Source: Stenomitos frigidus ULC18 (GTDB taxonomy: Bacteria > Cyanobacteriota > Cyanobacteriia > Leptolyngbyales > Leptolyngbyaceae). Taken from it: DNA of 54,495 bases. A program made the translations under genes and the position numbers. Below the pieces are notes generated by a model, which saw only the letters and a list, made by a program, of their open reading frames with translations, did no database searches and was not told the DNA's origin. Positions 17,500 to 26,890 of this stretch are shown one piece after another (the stretch's first letter is position 1; the number at the start of each line of letters is the position of its first letter). The stretch spans positions 1 through 54,495 of the forward strand of contig NZ_PVWK01000157.1 of the NCBI RefSeq assembly GCF_003003795.1, given 5' to 3'.

Positions 17500-18414
17500 A
17501 TGCCAACGAACCCTCTGTTTTATCCGACTAGCGATTCAGCTCAAGCACAGAATCTGCACGATCAGATCCAGATTGCGTTGGCGATCGCCGATCGCCATGT
17601 GCTGCAGTCGCTGCTCGAAAATTGCATCCCGTCTCTTGTCAAAGGACAGCATATTCATACCATCTCGACTCAAGTGGGTGTGCCTACAGGCAATCAGCAA
17701 ACGGCTGACGGCATTGTGCATTTTGAGTCGAAGCGGTGCAGGCTGGCAGCGCCTGGAGAGCAGATTGAGCTTTCGGGGATGCATCGCAGCCGCACACTTG
17801 AAAGTCGGGCACTGGCAAGATTGACTCAGCATGAGTCTGATTTGCAGATGTTAGGGAGTAATTTACCACTGGCACTGACGGTTTCTCTCCTGGCCGAGTC
17901 GGGGTTTCTCCCGGAGCAAATTGAGGACATTCTGCACTTGCCGTATGATGCATGGCACAAATCCTGGTGGTATGCGATCGACCCCAGCGGCAACTTCACC
18001 CTGCCCTTTCTGCGGCAGATTCGCACCTTACGCTTTCCCGATGGCACTTTCACGCTGCAATATAAAGATTTTTTTGAACAAGATAACCCGAATTGTTTTA
18101 TCAGTCTGGCGCAAAAGGTGCTGATATTGATTAAGCCTGACTCGCAAGGCTTTGGGGAAACGTTAAAGCAAATCAATTACCAGCGAGAAGCGCTTGGTAT
18201 TGGTCAGGCGATTTTAATTTGCAGCGCGATTTCGGATCTGGAAGCACAGGGCTTTATCAATCAGGGGATCAGCGTTTATCCTGCGGTTGAGCTAATTTTG
18301 CCCACGCAATCAAACTGTGCTCAATGCGGGCGCAAAGAGTGCGGTATGAATGGTGTATCGGATTCGCCAGTGGCTTTGTGCTACGGCTTTTTGCCAGAGA
18401 GTGAATTTGTTTGA
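17500..18414 (+). CDS. Conserved hypothetical protein with C-terminal cysteine cluster
   Basis: The 304-residue protein is soluble in appearance. Its last 40 residues hold NCAQCGRKECGMNG and a further Cys (VALCYGF), giving a CxxCx4C pattern that could bind a metal or cluster. The N-terminal part has ADRHVLQSLLENCIPSLV; the middle is rich in aromatic residues. No transmembrane segment is seen. The start ATG follows GACGGG at about ten bases. I do not recognise a named family, and function is unknown. Confidence 0.7.
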   Translation: MPTNPLFYPTSDSAQAQNLHDQIQIALAIADRHVLQSLLENCIPSLVKGQHIHTISTQVGVPTGNQQTADGIVHFESKRCRLAAPGEQIELSGMHRSRTLESRALARLTQHESDLQMLGSNLPLALTVSLLAESGFLPEQIEDILHLPYDAWHKSWWYAIDPSGNFTLPFLRQIRTLRFPDGTFTLQYKDFFEQDNPNCFISLAQKVLILIKPDSQGFGETLKQINYQREALGIGQAILICSAISDLEAQGFINQGISVYPAVELILPTQSNCAQCGRKECGMNGVSDSPVALCYGFLPESEFV

Positions 18415-18673
18415 CGTGGCAGTACGATGCACCTGTTGCTTGGCGTAGAAACTACCTTGGTGCAAACTTTACGACTCCGGGGACGATCGACTGATCTAGC
18501 TTATGCCCGAGCAATCAGCCTGTTGTGAAACTCTAGTGATGTGTGTTCTGGTTGCTAATACGCTCTCTTTGCCCGATGGATCGCTCCCTATGCAGAGTCT
18601 ACTTGCGGGTCCATTCGCTAGAACAAGCCTAGAGCGGAAATCTATTGGCGACACAGGTATTGGCGACATAGGG

Positions 18674-18865
18674 ATGGAAAACTCTAAATACGCTATTTTT
18701 CTTGCTTTTGGCGTGCTTTGGGTTGCAACGGGTAGTGTCGCTGTGGTCGCCTTGATGAAAGCTGATGGTCAACCGATTCGTCTGGGTAAGTGGGGGTTGG
18801 TTGTCGCAGTGCCAATTCTGGTACCCCTCCTTGCGGCGTTTGCCTTTGCTGCCTTCTATCACTAG
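18674..18865 (+). CDS. Small two-pass membrane protein, unknown
   Basis: From ATG 18674 the product is 63 residues: MENSKYAIFLAF starts the first membrane segment (about 6-27), a short loop with KADGQPIRLGKW follows, then a second segment to the C-terminal FYH. The frame is open upstream to 18503, but those residues look non-coding. Ribosome site is weak. No family is assigned. Confidence 0.6.
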   Translation: MENSKYAIFLAFGVLWVATGSVAVVALMKADGQPIRLGKWGLVVAVPILVPLLAAFAFAAFYH

Positions 18866-18925
18866 AGTGCATTGGAGCTTCGTTACTACGTTCTGACGCT
18901 CCTTGTCGCATCACAGCACTGGCGA

Positions 18926-19996
18926 TCAGAGGCTCACTCTCTCATGTTTTACAAACGGCACCTCAACGATATCTCCTTCTGTATCGCCGACCTGAACATG
19001 TAAACCCGCCCCGCCAGCCTTAGTGCGAATATAGGCTAGCCCAACGGCTCCTTGTTCTGTTTCAGTCAAGCTGGTTAAAGTCCCAATTTTTTCTTCTTCT
19101 CTAGTAATGATGCTTCCTGGCGCGGCAATGCTCTTGAGACGGATGCCCCAAAGCTGTTGTTTAACCCCTTTATACGTATCCAAACGGGCGATCGTCTCTT
19201 GCCCGATGTAGCAGCCCTTATCAAAAGAAAGCATTTGCCATAGCCCTGCTTCCAGTGGATTGTAGTCCTCAGTCAGCTCACGATCGGGTGCGGGTCTGCC
19301 CTGTTCAATCCGTAGATGCTCCCAGGCGCGATCGCCGAGTGGTACTGCACCCGCTTCCGTCAGTAGTCTCCAAACCGTTGCCATAGCGCTGGTAGCCATC
19401 GTCAAGGTATAGCCTTCTAAAGCTAAACCGCTACCGACCGCGATGCGTACGACATGTCCTCCCAATGTCATAAGGCGATGGCTCGCGTAGGGCTGACTAG
19501 ACAGGTCATCAAGGCCTAATTGCTGCAAGAGGGCGCTACTTTCGGAGCCAATGAGGCTAAACGTCGAGGTTTGCTCGGTCAAATCAGTCAACGTGACTTG
19601 ATCACCAAAGAAAATATAGCGATCGAGCCATTTCAGCAGGTGTGCACGACGGTTGGGTGAAACCAATACCAGAATGGTGTCTTCCAGAATATAGGCTGTC
19701 GCCAAATCAATGGTACGAGCCGTAGACGTGACAAAAACGGTATCACAACCCTCTCCCGGTTTCAGGCGATTGAAGTCGTTGGTACTCTGGTTGTGCAAAA
19801 AGTTGAGACGATCGCTTCGAGCAACCTGAATGCGTCCCCAGTGAGTGTGATCACAAATGGCTACACCGGTCCGCGCTGCCTGAATTGCGGTTGGCTCATT
19901 GCCGAAACTCAAAGGCACTGAGGCCTTTTCCTCAACGGCATTTTCCTCAAAGACGGCACCCAACCGTGTCTGGATGTCACGCAAACTCTCGGCCAT
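18926..19996 (-). CDS. ygfZ: YgfZ/GcvT-like folate-binding protein
   Basis: YgfZ (Caf17/IBA57 family) helps repair or mature some iron-sulfur enzymes using tetrahydrofolate. The signature KGCYIGQETIARLDTYKG is present, with Cys in the conserved place, and the N-terminal fold resembles aminomethyltransferase (GVAICDHTHWGRIQVARSDR). ATG 19996 with GTGAG nine bases upstream is preferred over the TTG at 20005; this gives 356 residues. It lies downstream of ndhD on the same strand but a terminator separates them. Confidence 0.9.
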   Translation of the reverse strand: MAESLRDIQTRLGAVFEENAVEEKASVPLSFGNEPTAIQAARTGVAICDHTHWGRIQVARSDRLNFLHNQSTNDFNRLKPGEGCDTVFVTSTARTIDLATAYILEDTILVLVSPNRRAHLLKWLDRYIFFGDQVTLTDLTEQTSTFSLIGSESSALLQQLGLDDLSSQPYASHRLMTLGGHVVRIAVGSGLALEGYTLTMATSAMATVWRLLTEAGAVPLGDRAWEHLRIEQGRPAPDRELTEDYNPLEAGLWQMLSFDKGCYIGQETIARLDTYKGVKQQLWGIRLKSIAAPGSIITREEEKIGTLTSLTETEQGAVGLAYIRTKAGGAGLHVQVGDTEGDIVEVPFVKHERVSL

Positions 19997-20060
19997 AGTA
20001 ATCAACTCACTTAATGCAGCGTCTCGCTTTCAGATTATCGCGCGTCAAGCCTGTTCGACC

Positions 20061-20096
20061 AAAAAGCCCGAACAATCAAGGGCGATCGTTCGGGCT
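20061..20096 (-). terminator. Intrinsic terminator of ndhD
   Basis: On the minus strand AGCCCGAAC pairs exactly with GTTCGGGCT and is followed by TTTTTGG. It lies about 40 bases after the ndhD stop codon. Confidence 0.88.
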
Positions 20097-20131
20097 GCTT
20101 CATTTTCGATCGAGAGGAAATAGAAGAAACG

Positions 20132-21736
20132 TTACCTCACAATGCCGAGCAACTCAGGGGAAGAAGACTTAGTAAACCTTGGCACTTCAGAAAACTGAGA
20201 GAAGACCTCTAAGGGTTGGTGTGCCACAGTCGAAGCTGCAGCACGCACATGACTGGAAATTTCAACGGTTTTCACGTCATACGTCTGAGTCAGCAGCTTG
20301 GGATATAACCCAATACCAATCACCGGAAGCAGTAGGCAAGCCGTAATGAACACCTCACGAGGCTTAGCATCCATCAGAAAACTACCTTTAAGTTCTTTGC
20401 TTTCTTCACCGTAAAACATTTCACGGAGCATCGAGAGCAGGTAAATAGGCGTCACAATCAGACCTACCGCCGACAGCAAGACGACCACCACTTTGAAGGT
20501 AGAGGTATAAGAATCACTGGTGGCAAACCCAAGGAAGACACCGAGCTCGCCCACAAAGCCACTCATACCAGGGAGTGCTAGTGATGCCATCGAACCCACT
20601 GTGAAGAGAGCGAAGACGGTTGGCATCGATTTCGCCAAGCCACCCATCTTATCTAATGCCAACGTGTGGGTGCGATCGTAGGTCACACCAGACAGATAGA
20701 ACAAAGCGGCTGCAATCAAGCCGTGCGAAACCATTTGAAGCACCGCGCCGCTGAGACCAATTTCCGTATAGGACGCGATGCCTAACAGGACAAAGCCCAT
20801 GTGAGAAATCGAAGAATAGGCCATCCGACGCTTTAGGTTGCGTTGAGCAAATGACACGATCGCACCGTAGACGATGTTGACGACGCCTAACACTGCCAAC
20901 ACTGGAGCGAAGTAAAAGTGAGCGTCCGGTAACATCTCCATGTTCATGCGGATGAGCGCGTACCCACCCATTTTCAGCAAGACACCTGCCAAAATCATTG
21001 ACACAGGCGCTGATGCTTCACCGTGAGCATCCGGCAACCAGGTATGTAGAGGGAAAATGGGCAGCTTGACGCCGTAGGCAATGAGCAAGGCGGCATATAC
21101 GCATAATTCAAACGTCAGCGAATAATCCTTCAAGCCCAGCTCACGCATGTCGAAGGTGACGTTGCCACCGTAGAACGCCATTGCAAGGGCAGCAACCAGG
21201 ATGAAAATGGAGCCGATCGCCGTGTAAATGATGAATTTTGTCGCGGCGTAAAGGCGCTTTGGGCCGCCCCAAATGGAAATCAGAATGTAGACCGGGACTA
21301 ACTCCAACTCCCACATCAAGAAGAAGAGCAGAATATCTTGGGCGCAAAAGACCCCAATCTGAGCGCTGAACATCGCCAGCATCAAGAAGTAGAAAAGGCG
21401 TGGCTTCTCAGTCACTTTCCAGGATGCCAGGATCGCCAGGGTCGTGACGAGAGCGGACAACACGACCAGCGGCATCGAAATGCCATCGACTGCCAAGGAC
21501 CAGTTCAAGCCGATTTGGGGTACCCAGGCAATGGTCTCAACCAGTTGAAAGTCAGAATTCTGGACGTCGTAGTGTTGCGAGAATGCGTAGACAATCAGGG
21601 CGAAGTCAATCAAAGCAACTGAAAGGGCGTACCATTTAATTGTTTTACCGTACTTGTCCGGTAGCACTGGAATCAGTAGGGAGGCTACAAGAGGCAGCAA
21701 AGTAACGGTTGTGAGCCAAGGAAATTGGGTGTCCAT
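20132..21736 (-). CDS. ndhD: NAD(P)H-quinone oxidoreductase subunit 4 (NdhD)
   Basis: The 534-residue polytopic protein is the proton-pumping NdhD/NuoM subunit of the NDH-1 complex in the thylakoid, used for respiration and cyclic electron flow. Seen: many hydrophobic segments, the family's [18 protein letters not shown] with its essential Glu, and [18 protein letters not shown] with the conserved His/Lys region. It looks like the NdhD1/D2 type rather than the CO2-uptake D3/D4 type, but this needs a tree. No ndhF is adjacent. Confidence 0.94.
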   Translation of the reverse strand: MDTQFPWLTTVTLLPLVASLLIPVLPDKYGKTIKWYALSVALIDFALIVYAFSQHYDVQNSDFQLVETIAWVPQIGLNWSLAVDGISMPLVVLSALVTTLAILASWKVTEKPRLFYFLMLAMFSAQIGVFCAQDILLFFLMWELELVPVYILISIWGGPKRLYAATKFIIYTAIGSIFILVAALAMAFYGGNVTFDMRELGLKDYSLTFELCVYAALLIAYGVKLPIFPLHTWLPDAHGEASAPVSMILAGVLLKMGGYALIRMNMEMLPDAHFYFAPVLAVLGVVNIVYGAIVSFAQRNLKRRMAYSSISHMGFVLLGIASYTEIGLSGAVLQMVSHGLIAAALFYLSGVTYDRTHTLALDKMGGLAKSMPTVFALFTVGSMASLALPGMSGFVGELGVFLGFATSDSYTSTFKVVVVLLSAVGLIVTPIYLLSMLREMFYGEESKELKGSFLMDAKPREVFITACLLLPVIGIGLYPKLLTQTYDVKTVEISSHVRAAASTVAHQPLEVFSQFSEVPRFTKSSSPELLGIVR

Positions 21737-22307
21737 CTTGAAAACTTACTCGATTTGCGGGGATAAAGAGCCTTGGGGTTGCTGGATGATGAGCAAGAAG
21801 CAACCCAAACCTAATCCGCGGAGAAGCCCACTTATCCAAGTGGAGGACTGGACGTTGCCAGACGCGCTTGCAGTTGATAACTGAGCAGCGAGAGCCGTGT
21901 ATGAATCACTACATTCAAGGTTAATGAAGCTGCAACCTGGCACGGCACTCACCGGATGTCTCTTGCACAGACTAAGTAAACGTTTTAAACAATCAACTAA
22001 ATAAGGATATGTACCTATCGGCTATATTACCCCAGTTTATTAAGTTAAATAAACTTTGTCCGCTGTCTTGTGACGCTTTTTCGACAGATATTTTGAATCA
22101 ATGACGCAGCTTACTGTCGTAAACTCAGCAAAAGTCTTTGAGGAAAGGTGTTTCCATAGCTAGAACCGTCCTAAATGCTTCGTAGCTGCATGTGCCAATT
22201 ATTACGAATTTGTTACCAAATCTTGAGCAAATGCTTTCTTGCGGCGATAGCACTCTGTTGCGTAAGCTACAATTCACTAGTTTTACGTAAATTTTTGCGG
22301 TTTTACT
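21737..22307. other. Divergent intergenic region upstream of ndhD
   Basis: About 570 bases hold only shadow frames. A TACAAT hexamer at 22268-22273, 35 bases before the next plus-strand gene, could be a -10 box. No RNA gene or clear palindrome is seen. Confidence 0.4.
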
Positions 22308-22853
22308 ATGCCAAGGTTCCAGGATTTAGCTACCTGGCAGCAAGCAGAGCAACTCATGCAGCCTGCCTTTATCCGTTTGATTGACAATCTTCGTAAGCAG
22401 CTTGAACAGTCAACCTGGCAAGGTACGTACGAAGAGGTGCCGGTTTGGGCTGAAGCGGTGAGTGTAGAGGTTCAATCCAGAGTGGCGCAGTTACAGGGAG
22501 CGCTTAAGACTGCTTCGGCCGATGAGGCGATCGTGATCGAGGCTGCCCTGGCACAACTGCCATCTTCCTACCCGGGCTACCATTTGCACCTTCAGCAGCA
22601 AGAGCACAGGGTAACGGTAGACCTCTGGAGCCTCTGCTACCAGATTTGTTTTCAGAACTATGACGCTGCGAGCGGAACATCTCACGCTCTTGGAGAAAGC
22701 AGCAGCGAGCAAGGAGTAAAAATTGACGGTGATCTATTTGACGACGCTGGAGCTATAGACTGGCATCGTCTTGATCACAAAACTCAGCAACTTGTAGAGC
22801 AAACGTTTGCCAACCTGCCTGGCGAAGCGACAACGCATGAAGACTCTAAGTGA
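22308..22853 (+). CDS. Conserved hypothetical protein
   Basis: The 181-residue soluble protein starts MPRFQDLATWQQAEQLMQP and contains TWQGTYEEVPVWAEAV and LPSSYPGYHLHLQQQEHRV, then an acidic C-terminus (IDGDLFDDAGAIDWHRLDHKTQQLV). I know no function. It has the look of a protein kept in cyanobacteria. It converges on petM. Confidence 0.7.
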   Translation: MPRFQDLATWQQAEQLMQPAFIRLIDNLRKQLEQSTWQGTYEEVPVWAEAVSVEVQSRVAQLQGALKTASADEAIVIEAALAQLPSSYPGYHLHLQQQEHRVTVDLWSLCYQICFQNYDAASGTSHALGESSSEQGVKIDGDLFDDAGAIDWHRLDHKTQQLVEQTFANLPGEATTHEDSK

Positions 22854-22900
22854 TTGGAAAACTGGAAAAGTGATTGGAAAACTAGAATATGGTGCAGTAG

Positions 22901-22930
22901 AGGCAAAAGGTTGAATGTTCACTTTTGCCT
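22901..22930. terminator. Hairpin between convergent genes
   Basis: AGGCAAAAG at 22901-22909 pairs with CTTTTGCCT at 22922-22930, and TGAA/TTCA extends the stem inward past a two-base bulge. It sits 8 bases beyond the petM stop and 48 beyond the plus-strand gene, so it could end both transcripts. Confidence 0.6.
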
Positions 22931-22937
22931 GTTGCTG

Positions 22938-23039
22938 TTACTCTTCGCCACCCTGAAGCTTGAGCAAGAGGAAGCCGACACTGAGACCAATTAGCACCAA
23001 AACAGGCGCTAGTAGAGCAGCATTGAGAATTTCACTCAT
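22938..23039 (-). CDS. petM: Cytochrome b6f complex subunit 7 (PetM)
   Basis: A 33-residue gene that length cut-offs would miss. It begins MSEILNAALLAPVLVLIG, has a single membrane helix, and ends LLLKLQGGEE, matching the short PetM pattern of one helix followed by (I/L)K(I/L)QG.EE. PetM is a peripheral single-span subunit of the thylakoid cytochrome b6f complex. AGGAAG lies about nine bases before the ATG, which supports translation. It follows psb29 on the same strand 216 bases downstream. Confidence 0.9.
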   Translation of the reverse strand: MSEILNAALLAPVLVLIGLSVGFLLLKLQGGEE

Positions 23040-23255
23040 TGATTATGTTCTTCCTTTGGAGTCGGGTTTGGAGTTGATGGAGGTAGCGAGACAAACAGCA
23101 GAGGGATTCACGCCCTGTTGAACGCTGCCATGCTCTCGCCAATAGAGAGCATTCTAAACTAGATCGGTACCCTGTTCAGGTCTAGTTGTAAACGTTGTGA
23201 CTGAAGCCAGCGATGCGTTTAAGTGCTCACCGTATCCGTGCATAACTAGCGATCG

Positions 23256-24026
23256 CTAGGAACCGGGTGTCGGTTCGCCTTTTGCTTCAGTGGCATCAGA
23301 CGGGTTAGCGGTATTGGCAGCCATTTTTGCCCGCTCACGGTCTTCTCGCTTTTTGCGCTCTGCTTTCAGCACATCTTCCATGACAATCTGAGCCTGAGCC
23401 ATTTTCTCAAGATTGCTGCGGTAAAGCTCTAGATCTCTCTGCACCTTGTCTTCAGACAGATTTAAAGCAGCGCAAAGACGCTTGAGTGTCTCATTCAGCT
23501 TGGTTTCATCTTTGACTAGATCGGCATCGGCTAGCTCCAGCAAACTGTACAATCCGATCGCGAACAGGCGGCTGTACTTAAAAGCCGAGTTGTGGGCGAT
23601 CGTGTTTGCCTGCGCTTGCAAATCGTTGAAGTCTGCGATCGACCCCGCTTGCTCTAGCCAGCTAAGGATTGCGTCTACTGACGATCGACTTGCCAGGGCT
23701 TTGAGGCGTTCTGCATCGTTTCTAAAGCGCTGGGGATCGTCCTGTAGTGCTTTACAGAGACCATCAAAAATGGAGGCAATATCTTGTTCGGGACGATATG
23801 ACTGCATGAAGCGATGGAAGGAGGTAAAGACACCCAACGCGTAGAAGGCGTCGTAGTGAAAGTCTACGTTGACCGTCAGCAAATGCATCTCGACCATTAA
23901 CTCTTCCACCACCCGACGGTAGATCGAATTAATCGGACGAGTATGGATGGTGTAAAAAGCTCTCTTGGTTTCTGAGACGGTGCGGACGTTATTCACAGCA
24001 AAAGGATAGGGCAGGACTACTCTCAT
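23256..24026 (-). CDS. thf1: Photosystem II biogenesis protein Psb29/Thf1
   Basis: Psb29/Thf1 acts in PSII assembly or repair and thylakoid formation. The family core VRTVSETKRAFYTIHTRP, SIYRRVVEELMVEMHLL and FHYDAFYALGV is clear, and a C-terminal charged coiled coil (AERKKREDRERAK) ends the protein. The start is uncertain: ATG 24026 is used (256 residues); homologues usually begin just before NNVRTVS, which points to the GTG at 23996 (246 residues); a TTG at 24053 is unlikely. None has a good ribosome site. It lies downstream of an M23 peptidase on the same strand. Confidence 0.94.
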   Translation of the reverse strand: MRVVLPYPFAVNNVRTVSETKRAFYTIHTRPINSIYRRVVEELMVEMHLLTVNVDFHYDAFYALGVFTSFHRFMQSYRPEQDIASIFDGLCKALQDDPQRFRNDAERLKALASRSSVDAILSWLEQAGSIADFNDLQAQANTIAHNSAFKYSRLFAIGLYSLLELADADLVKDETKLNETLKRLCAALNLSEDKVQRDLELYRSNLEKMAQAQIVMEDVLKAERKKREDRERAKMAANTANPSDATEAKGEPTPGS

Positions 24027-24183
24027 TCTCGCGCTTGACGGCAAGTTTGCCAACCTTTGGGCAGTGGTGGCAACCCGAGATCGCGCCCAAAACTGACTGA
24101 GGGCGCGTCGATCGGTTCATTTAAAGACTCTGGTTGGTGACTGCTAATCTAGCATGACTCTTGTAAGCGCCGCCGTGCTTTAC

Positions 24184-25119
24184 TCACTTCTGCGCTTGAG
24201 TCTGTCGCGCAGGAGCATTGAGGACATAAGGTGCGGGATTCTTGGCAACCCATCCAAGTTGAGAGCGCGATCGCACTTCAAAGTGCAAATGCGCTTCCCT
24301 GGAACTAGGGTTTCCGGTTCTACCGACCGTTGCGATCGGCTGTCCACGTCTCACCACTTGCCCCACTTTGACCTTAAAACTGGCAAGTTGGGCGTAGCGG
24401 GTCTGCAAACCCTCAGCATGGTTGATGACTACCAGATTGCCGTACGCGCCTTGCTTACCCACAAAGGCAACAGTACCATCCGCAACCGTCAGTACTGGCA
24501 ACCCTACAGGCGCTGCTAGATCAATGCCGCTATGAAAGCCAACCTTACCAGTAATGGGTTGAATACCCCAACCATAAGCAAGCAGTAGTGTCGATCGCGA
24601 TGGTTTAGACGGCAGCGGATAGGCGTTCAAAATTTGCCCTGGCTGTTCCGCAGCGGGGTTATTGGGAGCCGTTGTCGTCACCACTGGCGACCAGTTTACG
24701 CCTGGCACAAAGACAACTTTCGGTGCTGGCTGACAGCCGTTTACCTCAAACAACACATCAGAGCGAACATTATAGGTCTTTGCCACCTCTCGCCAGGTTT
24801 GGTTTGGCTTCAGTTCAACCCGAATGCCGTTGTAGGGAGGCACTAAAAGCTCAGCGCCGATCGGTGCTTTGCCGCTACGTAGAACTGGGTTGAACCCCAT
24901 TAAGGTGGAAGGAATGAGGTTGTATTGCTGCGCGATCCCTTCTAGCGTCTCGCCAGAGGCCACTTTGTGGCGCACTATCCGCAAGAGCGCAGGCGCAGTA
25001 CAGGTCGCTTGCGCGGCTGTTGGCATTGACTGTACAAGGACTTGCGATCGTGCAGCCTCCACACCTGTCAGGGACATCCCAAAACAGACTGAAAGTGCTA
25101 GCCAGTGAAGTCGCTTCAT
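24184..25119 (-). CDS. LysM and M23 peptidase, cell-wall hydrolase
   Basis: The 311-residue protein has a signal peptide (MKRLHWLALSVCFGMSLTG), one clear LysM domain (HKVASGETLEGIAQQYNL), a second LysM-like segment (NQTWREVAKTYNVRSDVL) and a C-terminal M23 lysostaphin-type domain. The zinc ligands are visible as FHSGIDLAA (HxxxD) and AHLHFEV (HxH). It is expected to bind and cut peptidoglycan in the periplasm, or to be an activator of amidases. Full motifs suggest an active enzyme. Psb29 follows after 158 bases. Confidence 0.92.
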   Translation of the reverse strand: MKRLHWLALSVCFGMSLTGVEAARSQVLVQSMPTAAQATCTAPALLRIVRHKVASGETLEGIAQQYNLIPSTLMGFNPVLRSGKAPIGAELLVPPYNGIRVELKPNQTWREVAKTYNVRSDVLFEVNGCQPAPKVVFVPGVNWSPVVTTTAPNNPAAEQPGQILNAYPLPSKPSRSTLLLAYGWGIQPITGKVGFHSGIDLAAPVGLPVLTVADGTVAFVGKQGAYGNLVVINHAEGLQTRYAQLASFKVKVGQVVRRGQPIATVGRTGNPSSREAHLHFEVRSRSQLGWVAKNPAPYVLNAPARQTQAQK

Positions 25120-25328
25120 ATGAGCCAGGGTTCCAATGGTGACGTGTGCAATGTAAACGCTGCTCTTCCACTTTAGCGTTCTGCCTTTTACGCCCTTCTT
25201 CGCAGCACAGCCTTGATCCGGACTTTGGGTCGAAGAGAGTTGGAGGGAAGTGGAGGAAGCAGAGGGCGCAAGGGAAGAAAGTTTTGAGTTACGGCGGTTT
25301 TCAGTTGGGTGGAACGCAGCTTTGAATG

Positions 25329-25352
25329 AGCGGTCAGCGGTCAGCGGTCAGC
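25329..25352. repeat. AGCGGTC-type tandem repeat
   Basis: AGCGGTC is repeated three times followed by AGC, and TTTTTGCTAACCGCT follows. The same unit is inside the hybrid kinase gene at 35374-35402 and inverted at 16059-16108. Confidence 0.8.
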
Positions 25353-25530
25353 TTTTTGCTAACCGCTAGGAGAGGATTGTGACTGATGCACTTGCACATG
25401 GCTGTCAGTCTTCAGCCTTCTTGAACTCTGCTCCTCCCTTGCTTCCCTTGCTCCCCTTGCCTTCTGTCCTTAGCAGTTACAATAAGCCCATGTTCGAGCT
25501 GAGCACCGCTGTTGTTGGGCTACTAAATTT

Positions 25531-26748
25531 ATGAATCTCTCTTTGAAGCAGCTGGCAACCTATGTTTCGCTCCTGGCGATCGGTAGCGGCGCAGGCATTA
25601 TCGGTGGTCAATATTTGTTGCCTCATGAGCGGATCAGCTCCAATTCTATGGACACGCCAATCGTAAAAGTGCCCAGCAAACCAGCCAGTCAAACCACTAC
25701 TTCAGCCCCTTCTGCATTGAATAGTCAACTAGGCGGTGCCAACTTTATCGCTACAGCGGTGGAACGGATTGGCCCAGCGGTTGTACGGATTGATGCGGCT
25801 CGTAAAGTCGTCAATAGTCTGCCGGACGCTTTCCAAAATCCTCTCTTTCGGCGTTTCTTTGGCGATGAAGTGCCAGTACCGAAAGAGCGTGTCGAACGTG
25901 GCACAGGGTCTGGCTTTATTTTGAGCGGGGATGGCCGCTTGCTGACCAATGCTCATGTGGTGACTGGGGCCGATACTGTAGAGGTCACGCTGAAAGATGG
26001 TCGCACATTTGAAGGGCGCGTGATCGGGTCTGATGCCGTAACGGATGTAGCCGTCGTCAAGATTAATGCATCAGGGCTGCCAACGGTGCAGATTGGTCGA
26101 TCGGATAACTTGGTTCCAGGCGAGTGGGCGATCGCGATCGGGAATCCTTTAGGGTTGGACAATACCGTCACTGCTGGGATTATCAGTGCGACAGGACGGT
26201 CTAGTTCGCAGGTGGGTGTGCCCGACAAGCGCGTCAGCTTTATTCAAACGGATGCCGCGATTAATCCGGGCAATTCGGGTGGCCCGTTGTTGAATGACCG
26301 GGGGGAAGTCATTGGCATTAATACAGCGATTCGAGCAGACGCACAGGGCCTGGGCTTTGCCATTCCGATCGAAATCGCGCAACGGGTTGCCGATCAACTG
26401 TTTGCCAAAGGCAAAGTGGAGCACCCCTATCTGGGGATTCAAATGGTTGACCTGACGCCAGCATTACGCAAAGAAATCAATCAAGACGGTGATGCGAAGC
26501 TCAAGGTGAACCAGGATCAGGGCGTGTTGATTGTGCGTGTTTTTGATCATTCCCCAGCGGCTCAAGCAGGGATGCGCCAGGGCGATATTATCCAAAAGAT
26601 TGACGGGAAGCTGGTTAAAACAGCTTCAGATGTACAGGAACGAGTCGAAGCAAGCGCGATCAATAAAGCGTTGTCTGTCGAGGTCTCTCGTGATGGTCAG
26701 CAACGCAGCCTCCAACTCAAACCTGCCCCTTTCCCCAGCAAAAGCTGA
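25531..26748 (+). CDS. htrA: HtrA/Deg-type serine protease with PDZ domain
   Basis: The 405-residue product has an N-terminal membrane anchor or signal (LKQLATYVSLLAIGSGAGIIGG), a trypsin-like domain with the triad in TNAHVV (His near 143), TDVAVVKI (Asp) and GNSGGPL (Ser near 249), and one PDZ domain near the C-terminus (AAQAGMRQGDIIQKIDGK). Cyanobacteria have HhoA, HhoB and HtrA paralogues, and I cannot tell which this is. It acts in periplasmic or thylakoid-lumen protein quality control. It converges on sir. Confidence 0.94.
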   Translation: MNLSLKQLATYVSLLAIGSGAGIIGGQYLLPHERISSNSMDTPIVKVPSKPASQTTTSAPSALNSQLGGANFIATAVERIGPAVVRIDAARKVVNSLPDAFQNPLFRRFFGDEVPVPKERVERGTGSGFILSGDGRLLTNAHVVTGADTVEVTLKDGRTFEGRVIGSDAVTDVAVVKINASGLPTVQIGRSDNLVPGEWAIAIGNPLGLDNTVTAGIISATGRSSSQVGVPDKRVSFIQTDAAINPGNSGGPLLNDRGEVIGINTAIRADAQGLGFAIPIEIAQRVADQLFAKGKVEHPYLGIQMVDLTPALRKEINQDGDAKLKVNQDQGVLIVRVFDHSPAAQAGMRQGDIIQKIDGKLVKTASDVQERVEASAINKALSVEVSRDGQQRSLQLKPAPFPSKS

Positions 26749-26814
26749 AGGACTTTCTGGATCACTCCTCTAGAAAAAAGCTCGTTCTATTGAACATCAG
26801 TTCGGGATCAGGGA

Positions 26815-26867
26815 GGGGCAAAACAGATAGGCTGAAAGTACTGCATTCTCAGCCATCTGCTTGCCCC
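26815..26867. terminator. Imperfect long hairpin between htrA and sir
   Basis: GGGGCAA-ACAGAT-GGCTGA at 26815-26835 pairs with TCAGCCATCTGCTTGCCCC at 26849-26867, apart from two single-base bulges or mismatches. It lies between the convergent genes and could be a bidirectional terminator. Confidence 0.6.
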
Positions 26868-26890
26868 ATGCTTGGTCTAGAAAACCTCAG

